A stretch of 10,773 bases of DNA from Lentisphaeria bacterium UBA7640 (GTDB taxonomy: Bacteria > Verrucomicrobiota > Lentisphaeria > Victivallales > Victivallaceae): the NCBI GenBank assembly GCA_002483765.1, contig DLIO01000033.1, forward strand, positions 1 through 10,773, written 5' to 3'. How positions within the stretch are numbered: position 1 is the first letter of the stretch; every line of letters starts with the position of its first letter. The notes under the pieces are model-generated. The model searched no databases and was not told where the DNA came from. It was given only the letters and a program-made list of their open reading frames with translations. This document shows, one piece after another, positions 1 through 6,800 of the stretch. The position numbers were made by a program, and so were the translations under genes.

Positions 1-105
1 TCGCAATGTCAGGAGTTCAGAAAATACGTCAGATATCAGCTGAAAATATGCATGGTAACGTCTTATATATCGGAATGACAAGCTTGCAACATTTCGTAAC
101 ATCAT
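1..105 (-). CDS. possible 5' part of a gene leaving the window
   Basis: An open frame of 35 codons starts at two adjacent ATGs (105-103 and 102-100) and runs off the window edge without a stop. Just upstream is the strongest ribosome-binding sequence in this part of the window, AAAGGAG at 113-107. It is only 1 base from the first ATG and 4 from the second, so the second ATG is the better start. The peptide begins MMLRNVASLSFRYIRRYH and then continues with a mixed hydrophobic stretch. It is basic near the start and matches no family I recognise. A frame this short can be open by chance, so the call rests mainly on the ribosome-binding site. Bases 106-181, between it and the frame described next, show nothing else I can support. 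Confidence 0.27.
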   Translation of the reverse strand, partial: MMLRNVASLSFRYIRRYHAYFQLISDVFSELLTLR

Positions 106-181
106 TCTCCTTTATTATGCAACCACGCTCTCGGTAATATCTAATGATTATGCTATTTTGATCAGTATTTTCATTAACACT

Positions 182-340
182 TCAACATATATTAACTTGC
201 CCCTGTTTTAAAAGTTGTTTCTGATTTCTGGACTGATTTGAAGAATCATTATTCTCTCCAGCAGGGTTTCTATTTATAATAGCGTGTAATTCTTGGGCCA
301 TTTGGGCTCTATTATTATCACCCAGAGGCATTGCAATACA
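182..340 (-). other. in-frame open extension after the small lipoprotein's stop codon
   Basis: Directly after the TAA of the lipoprotein gene (343-341), the same reading frame stays open for 52 codons and ends at TGA (184-182). The translation looks like ordinary soluble protein: it contains MPLGDNNRAQMAQELHAII, then a polar Asn/Gln/Ser/Lys-rich tail ending QGQVNIC. No ribosome-binding site precedes the in-frame ATG at 331-329, so a separate small gene is less likely than a continuation of the upstream one. Either the lipoprotein was once about 174 residues and has been cut by a nonsense mutation, or the TAA is sometimes read through, or the open frame is chance. The sequence alone cannot separate these. 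Confidence 0.3.
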
Positions 341-706
341 TTATGGGCCGTCATAGTTATATACCGTGTATTGCTCAATGACTATATCGTTGCAATCAAA
401 GATCACAGCTTGTGCGGTTTGAGGTGTTAGCCACCCTATCTCCCCAACAAAATCAACATACCATTTTTTTGAACTCATTGCGGATTTTTTGATCATATCT
501 TTACTACGAAAAGCAATGCACCTATATTCAAATCCGGTCAGTGGATCAATATATCCCAAAAGGTATCCATGTCGAGAGAGCGGTACTTTTTCTAGAATTT
601 CATTTTTAGACATCCCATTATATTGGCGAGTATGTCCACAACCAGAAAATAGGCAACCAATGATTATGCAAGGAAATAACATTAAAAATATTGATATCTT
701 ATTCAT
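341..706 (-). CDS. small probable lipoprotein of unknown function
   Basis: The 121-residue product starts MNKISIFLMLFPCIIIGC and has a hydrophobic core followed by a lipobox-like LFSGC ending at Cys23, so it is probably exported and lipid-anchored. Cys18 in IIIGC is a second, less likely, modification site. The residue after Cys23 is Gly, not Asp, which in enterobacterial-type Lol sorting would favour the outer membrane. The mature part (about 98 residues) has a GMSKNEILEKVPLSR segment, then alternating aromatic and hydrophobic residues, and ends in a probable beta strand (QAVIFDCNDIVIEQYTVY). The opening segment and final strand loosely recall small BamE/SmpA-type lipoproteins, but that is a guess about fold. 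No good Shine-Dalgarno precedes the ATG (only AT-rich sequence with TAGAAAA), so expression may be low. It follows the glucan synthase gene after 132 bases that include a large palindrome. The frame stays open beyond the TAA, so the gene may be truncated. Confidence 0.68.
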   Translation of the reverse strand: MNKISIFLMLFPCIIIGCLFSGCGHTRQYNGMSKNEILEKVPLSRHGYLLGYIDPLTGFEYRCIAFRSKDMIKKSAMSSKKWYVDFVGEIGWLTPQTAQAVIFDCNDIVIEQYTVYNYDGP

Positions 707-733
707 GGCATAATTTTCTATAACTTATTACTC

Positions 734-765
734 TAATTCGCGCGCGCATAATGCGCGCGCGAATT
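734..765. repeat. GC-rich palindromic repeat, copy 1 (perfect hairpin)
   Basis: Bases 735-749 and 751-765 form a perfect 15-base inverted repeat around a single central A (750). Each arm is AATT plus an alternating CG run ending in CAT/ATG. As DNA it could extrude as a cruciform; as RNA it would fold into a long stem whose real loop opens at the ATAAT centre. It lies 73 bases after the stop of the glucan synthase gene and before the small lipoprotein gene. A second copy at 9560-9591 matches it at 30 of 32 positions, so this is a repeated element and not a one-off hairpin. No T-run follows on the transcribed (minus) strand, so it is not a standard intrinsic terminator. It could act as an RNA 3'-end stabiliser, a REP-like element or a protein-binding site. 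Confidence 0.85.
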
Positions 766-838
766 CAAACGAGAATTTACAACACTTATATTCGTGTTCT
801 CCAGCTCTGAATTTCCTTAACTTTTAAACCTTGAAACT

Positions 839-3800
839 TCAAGATATAATTACTTGAACTTTATGGTTTTGACGGTCATTAATTAATTTAATTGTGCCTT
901 CGGGTTGTTCTTGGCCATTTAGGACAACGCGAATAGAACGTTTAGGCGAATCTTCAGAACGCCGAACCGTGATGTGATAAAAGGTTTCTTGGTAACGATA
1001 GTGAAGTTTGAATGAACTCCAGACTTTGGGTACCCTTGGATTTATACGTAACGTATCCACTTCTAGTTGTAAGCCGAGCAGGGTTTCAATAAGCAAGCGG
1101 TACATCCAACCTGATGCGCCAGTGTACCAAGTCCAGCCGCCACGGCCGATGTGCGGTTCCGACGAATAGATATCGGCAGCAACGACATACGGTTCTACCA
1201 TGTAGAGTTCAGTGTCTGCTGGGTTGGTGGCGTGGCGAATTGGATTGAGCAGCGTAGCCATTTCCCAAGCCAGTTCGGTTTCGCCCATTTCTGCGAATGC
1301 TATTGCAGTCCAAATTGCGGCGTGAGTGTATTGTCCACCGTTTTCACGCACACCGGGAGGATAACCCTTGATATAACCGGGATCGACAGACGATTTTGCG
1401 AACGGTGGATGAAAGAGTCTGATCAACTTGTCATCGCGCTGTACCAAACGGCGGTTAACGTTTTCCATTCCCTGACGGGCACGGCTTGGATCGGCCGCTC
1501 CGGAAATCACAGCCCAACTTTGGGCAATCGAGTCAATTTGACACTCTTCATTGGTCGATGAACCGAGCGGTTCACCATTATCGAAATATGCGCGTCGATA
1601 CCATTCGCCATCCCAACCATTTTTCTCGATATTAACCTGAAGCATTTGGGCCATTTCGAGGCAATATGCTGAAAACTCAGCGTCGTCTTGGCGTTGGGCT
1701 AGTTCTGCAAAATCATTCAACACTTTGTACAAGAAAAAAGCTAACCAGATACTTTCGCCTTTGCCTTCGATGCCTACTAGATTCATGCCGTCGTTCCAGT
1801 CGCAAGTACCGATTAACGGCAAGCCATGTTCGCCAAACTTGAGGCCGTACTTGATTGCTCTTACACAATGTTGGTAAAGTGTAGCAGTTTCGGTGGAATT
1901 TTGTGGCAAATCATAGTATGACTCTTCGCCTTCATTTACTGGTCTGCCTTCGAGAAAGCCGGCTATTTCTTGGAGTACTCCAGTGTCGCCGGTCATTTTT
2001 ACATATCTACAGGTGGCATAGGGTAGCCATAAATAATCATCTGAACAACGCGTGCGTACTCCGCGCCCTGATGGTGGATGCCACCAGTGCTGTACGTCGC
2101 CTTCAACGAATTGACGGCTTGCGCTACGCAGAAGATGTTCGCGTGCTTCAACGGGAGCCGCGTGTATTATTGCGGTTGTATCTTGGAGCTGATCGCGGAA
2201 ACCGTATGCGCCACCGGATTGATAATAGCCACTTCTGCCCCAATAACGACAGGAAAGCGCTTGGTATTCAAGCCAACCGTTGGCCATAATATTAAAAGCT
2301 GGATCTGGAGTTTCGACGTATACGACGCCCAGAGTTTTTTTCCAGAATTCCCATACATTTTCTAGTTCTTGTTGAGCGCTGTGTGGGTCGGCGTAACGCC
2401 GCACCAATCGATGGGCTTCATCAGCACTGTCAGCCGCGCCGATAATGAACACCAACTCGTGATCTTCTCCATCACTTAAATCGAATTTCGTTTGAAGTGC
2501 TGCGCAAGGATCGAATCCTGGACCGGAACGCCCTGCCAGATGGGTTTCATACATCGCGCGAGGGTTAGCTAGTGTGCCGTTGCGTCCGATAAAATCGGTA
2601 CGGTTATCGGTAAAGCTCGATGCTCCACCGCTAACATTAACGAAAACAGTTTTTCCAGCAAATTCCCGATTGTAAGAGCTACGAGCAAAAAGTGCAGAGG
2701 TGTCTGGATCAATTGAAGTGACCACGTGCATCTGATTGGCATGATGGGATTCACCGAGAATAAGTTCCCAGTAACCGGTCATCGATAAGCGTCGATTTCT
2801 TCCAGAACGGTTGCGGATCTTTATAGTTACCAGCTTCACGGGGCTATCGAGTGCGACATAAACCCACGCTTCAGAACTAATGTCAAATTGCGAGTATTCA
2901 AAAACACTATAGCCGAATCCGTGACGGCAGATATAGGTTGATTCGCCACGGGCAGGCATTGGCATTGGCGACCAAAACTGACCTGTTTCCTCGTCACAAA
3001 TATAAAAAGCTTCGCCACTAGCGTCCGATACCGGGTCGTTATTCCATGGAGTGATTCGGAACGCTTGTGCATTGTCAACCCACGTATAGGAACCACCGCT
3101 TTCGGTGACAATTGTACCAATTTTTTCATTTGCAAGTACATTTGACCACGGAGCAGGGGTGGTTTGTCCTGGTTTCAGCGAGATAACGTATTCGCGACCG
3201 TCAGGGGTGAATCCACCTAGGCCATTAAAGAAAACACGTTTACTCTGAGTTAGATCCGATTGTGTTTTTTGTATAGCAGCACGAGTCGGAACGAAAAGTG
3301 GAAGTTTTTTCCTTGTCGGAATTGCTTCCTCTACCTGTTCCTCTAACGGCTTGGCACTGTCGGTAAGAATTACTCGGGCAACAGCTTGCAGGAGTATTCT
3401 ATCTTCTTCAGAGAGTTGTTCACCACGCCATAAGAAAATTTCCTTGGATTCTTTCTCTGTGCTACTTGCAATCAAATCGAGGATCTCTTCATGCAGAGAT
3501 TGGCGATATCCTGAAAAATCTTCATTCACAATCACTAGATCTGTTTTTAAGCCTTTTTCTTGCCAGAAAGCATGAGCTTTTAAAACGTCCCGAACTAATT
3601 CGAGTCGATTAAGGTCGGCGATACGTAAAAGGAGAATTGGTAGATCTCCGGATATCCCCAGTTTCCACAAACCGGGTTGCGCTAGCTTATTAGAGTTTAA
3701 GATATTGGCGGTAGCGCGATGTTGTGGATTACTATAAATCATGGAGGCCGCCAGTTGCAGATAGACTTGGGTATCAGCTTCGTTGGCTTGTAGTTGATTC

Positions 3801-6800
3801 AATAGCAGTTGAGTATGCGAGGAAGCCATATCAAACGCGCGCTCAGCAAAGCCAGAATCGCGATATTTGTCAACCATCATTAACGCATCAGCACGGGTTT
3901 CCGCAACACCCGAAACCACATACCAGTTAGCCGAAGTGTCTGCTTGAATAGTGAGGCTATTGCGAATAGCGACTATGGGATCAAGCACTGCGCCATCTGT
4001 ATTTGAAAGCGGTCCAGTATTATCAAATGCTGCAGGTTTGCTGGTGGTGCGACAGCGCCCAATGAACTTAGCGCGATCGGTCTCATACGAAGTTATCTCA
4101 GCCAATTCTCCTTGGCTGATTAAAAGATGGAACATCCACGGTTGTTCTTCAGTTGCGGCACGCGGTCGCCGCGTACATAAAATCGCTTGCGAACCGTTGA
4201 TTATCTCTGTGTGAACAAACAGGTTACTAAAGACAGGATGGGCTATGTCGGCTTTGAGTGGAGCAAGAACCACTTCTGCGTAGCTTGTCAATTCGATGAC
4301 ACGAGTGCGAGGTGAAAGATTGGTGAGAGTTATTCTGCGCACTTCAACGTCATCTTCAGGAGAAACGACAATCTCGGTATAGCTTTCAATATCATTATCC
4401 TGGCGACGATATTCGGCGCGTTCCCGCACGAAGATTGCTTCTTGATGCTTCGCCTCGCTTTGAGTGGGCTGATAAGCCGTCGACCAAAGCGCGCCGGATT
4501 CAGTGTCGCGAAGGTAACAGAACATTCCCCAACAATCACGAGTAGCGTCTTCGCGCCAACGAGTAATAGCCAGATCGCGCCAACGACTGTATCCACCACC
4601 TGCATTAGTGACCATTAAGTGGTAGTTGCCATTAGATAGCAAATGTACTTGTGGAGTTGGAGTGTGTGGCGACGGGAAGACCCGCATCGCAGCCGGTAAA
4701 GCTTCTAACGGCAATCTAGCGGAATCGACTTCTTTCGCGTGTGGCTGAATTGGAGAAGCGGCCTTCGGCATGCGCTCTTGTAAAAGTAGTTCCGCCGTTT
4801 TGTGTCTAGGATCAGACATGAAGCGGCGCTGCATCGGGCGATCGAGCAGTAAATACGTCAATGCCATCAGACTCATACCTTGATGATGTGCCATATAACT
4901 AGGCAACATAAAATTGTGTTTGCCTAAGGGTAAACGGCTCGGAGTAAAGTCGATTGCTTCATATAAGCCATATTTACCGCTGTGTCCGAGTTTTGAAAGC
5001 TTTTGTAGGTTTTTGCATGATTCTTCAGGCATAACCATTAACGCCAAAGCAGAGGCATACGGTGCAATAACCAGATCTTCGGCAAGACCGCGCTTTAAGC
5101 CCAATCCAGGTACTCCGAATGCGCGATACTGATACGAACCGTGAGTGTCAACGGTGTTATAACCCGATTCGGAAATTCCCCATGGTACATTGCGCTGGCA
5201 GCCGTATTCAATCTGTCGTTTAACTACTCCACAGTAAGTTTGATTCAGTAGCGTATTTTCATAAGTAGGCATGAGCAGTAGCGGCATCAGATATTCAAAC
5301 ATTGAACCACTCCACGATAATAATGCCATCGTGTTATCATGAATAGTTAATTGTCGTCCTAAAGCGAACCAATGCTCATGCGGTAATTTATCCTGGGCGA
5401 CGAGGATGAAACTAATTAATCGCGCTTCAGAAGCCAGCAGATCATAATGAGAGGAGTCGCGCCGTCTTTCGCTGACGTTGAAACCGATTGAGATCAAGTC
5501 AAGTTCAGTACTATAGAGGAAGCTAAAATCCATCTCCTCCTGTTGAGAACAACGCGCAACTAATTTTTCAATTTTTTCGATGCGTTCTGCCGCATTTTTC
5601 CCAGCTTGCTCATCAACGGATAAATCTTGAAGGCTAGGGATGTGATCAAATTTATTGAGATCAGGGATTAAAAAACTAATTTCATTCAAAGCTGCGCGAC
5701 ATTGATGGTCTAGCGCACTTTTCCACCATTGTTCTTCGTCATTTTCAAAGTCGGCTATGGCCGTAATGTCATCAATGAGTTCCTCAAGTGTTTCCACTAT
5801 ATCTGATAATCCAAAGGGTTGACTTTGGGTTCCAATATTTTTACTTCGATCGGCAAAATTGTTTAATTTAGTGCGGATTGAGTCGAATTGTGGCGAAGAG
5901 ATCATTTTGAGCGTGTCCAGCAATCCTGCTGCGAGTCGCGGTGAGATGATGGGCTGGTTTTTTAGTTCCAATAATCCCACACGAAGGGTGATTAGGGCGC
6001 CGAATAGATTGCCACTGTCTACACTGGATACATAATATGGCAACATCGGCTGACAGGTCTTGGTGTCATACCAGTTGTAGAGATGTCCACGAAAATGTTC
6101 TAATCGTTCCATGGTTTTAAGCGTATTAGCTGTACGTTCAAGTAATTCTTGATTAGTGATATAACCAAAATCGGCAGCCGCTAAATTGGCGAGTAGACTC
6201 ATACCAATATTAGTTGGAGAGGTACGAAAAGCGACCTCAGGGATGCGGTCTTCCTGAATATTGTCAGGAGGCAACCAGTTCCCTTCTGCGTTGACTTGAG
6301 TTTCAAAGAAACGCCAGGTCTGTCGGGTTAATTTATGGAGAAAATCATATTGCGAATCTGATAATTTCGGTTTAGCTTCTACTATAGGTCTGCCAGTCCA
6401 CCAGCAAATAACGGGGGCTGCCAACCACAGCACTAAGAGTGGGCCACTAAAGAAAAGTTCGTTGGGTGCCGTTAGAGCTAGTGCGACTGTTGCAGTAATG
6501 GCAAATAGCGGAGTAACCCACATTTCCAAGAAGAAGTCACCCAGAGTGGTGCGTTTGTTGCGCAAAGCGTAGTGTTCTGTATTCCACAGCATCAGACCGC
6601 GACGAGTGAATATCATACGCCCGGCTGAAACTATTATCGCATCAAGATTGACTACAGCATGATACGGGAGCGTTGCCAAGGTGAGAATGGCTTCAGAGAA
6701 TTTTAATATTCCTGATTCTAAAACAATTTTTCCATGAATACGCCACGTTCTTTCACGCGGTTTATGAAGTAATAATTCGCCAAAAGTCGTTAGAAATATG

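Noticed and set aside
489..713. Plus-strand frame of 74 codons opposite the small lipoprotein gene
   Set aside because: It has no signal, domain or ribosome-binding site, while the opposite strand encodes a credible lipoprotein signal sequence.
735..765. Palindrome as a rho-independent terminator of the synthase gene
   Set aside because: The stem is strong, but the sequence after it on the transcribed strand (AGAGTAATAAGTTATAG) has no T-run.
781..798. Inverted repeat AACAC/GTGTT after the synthase gene
   Set aside because: The stem is 5 bases with an 8-base loop and no T-run, within the range expected by chance in AT-rich DNA.
707..838. Promoter for the small lipoprotein in the gap after the synthase gene
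   Set aside because: TATAGA and TATAAG occur as -10-like hexamers, but neither has a -35 match at 16-18 bases, so I list none.
1151..1561. Plus-strand open frame of 136 codons inside the synthase gene
   Set aside because: It lies antisense to the well-conserved GH94 region, has no recognisable domain, and is best explained as a shadow of the real frame. The same holds for the other plus-strand frames across 1903-8897 and at 10222-10539.
4330..4605. Same-strand alternative frames inside the synthase gene, for example 91 codons here and 101 codons at 2836-3141
   Set aside because: The long frame is continuous with conserved motifs on both sides, so these are out-of-frame readings and do not indicate a frameshift.
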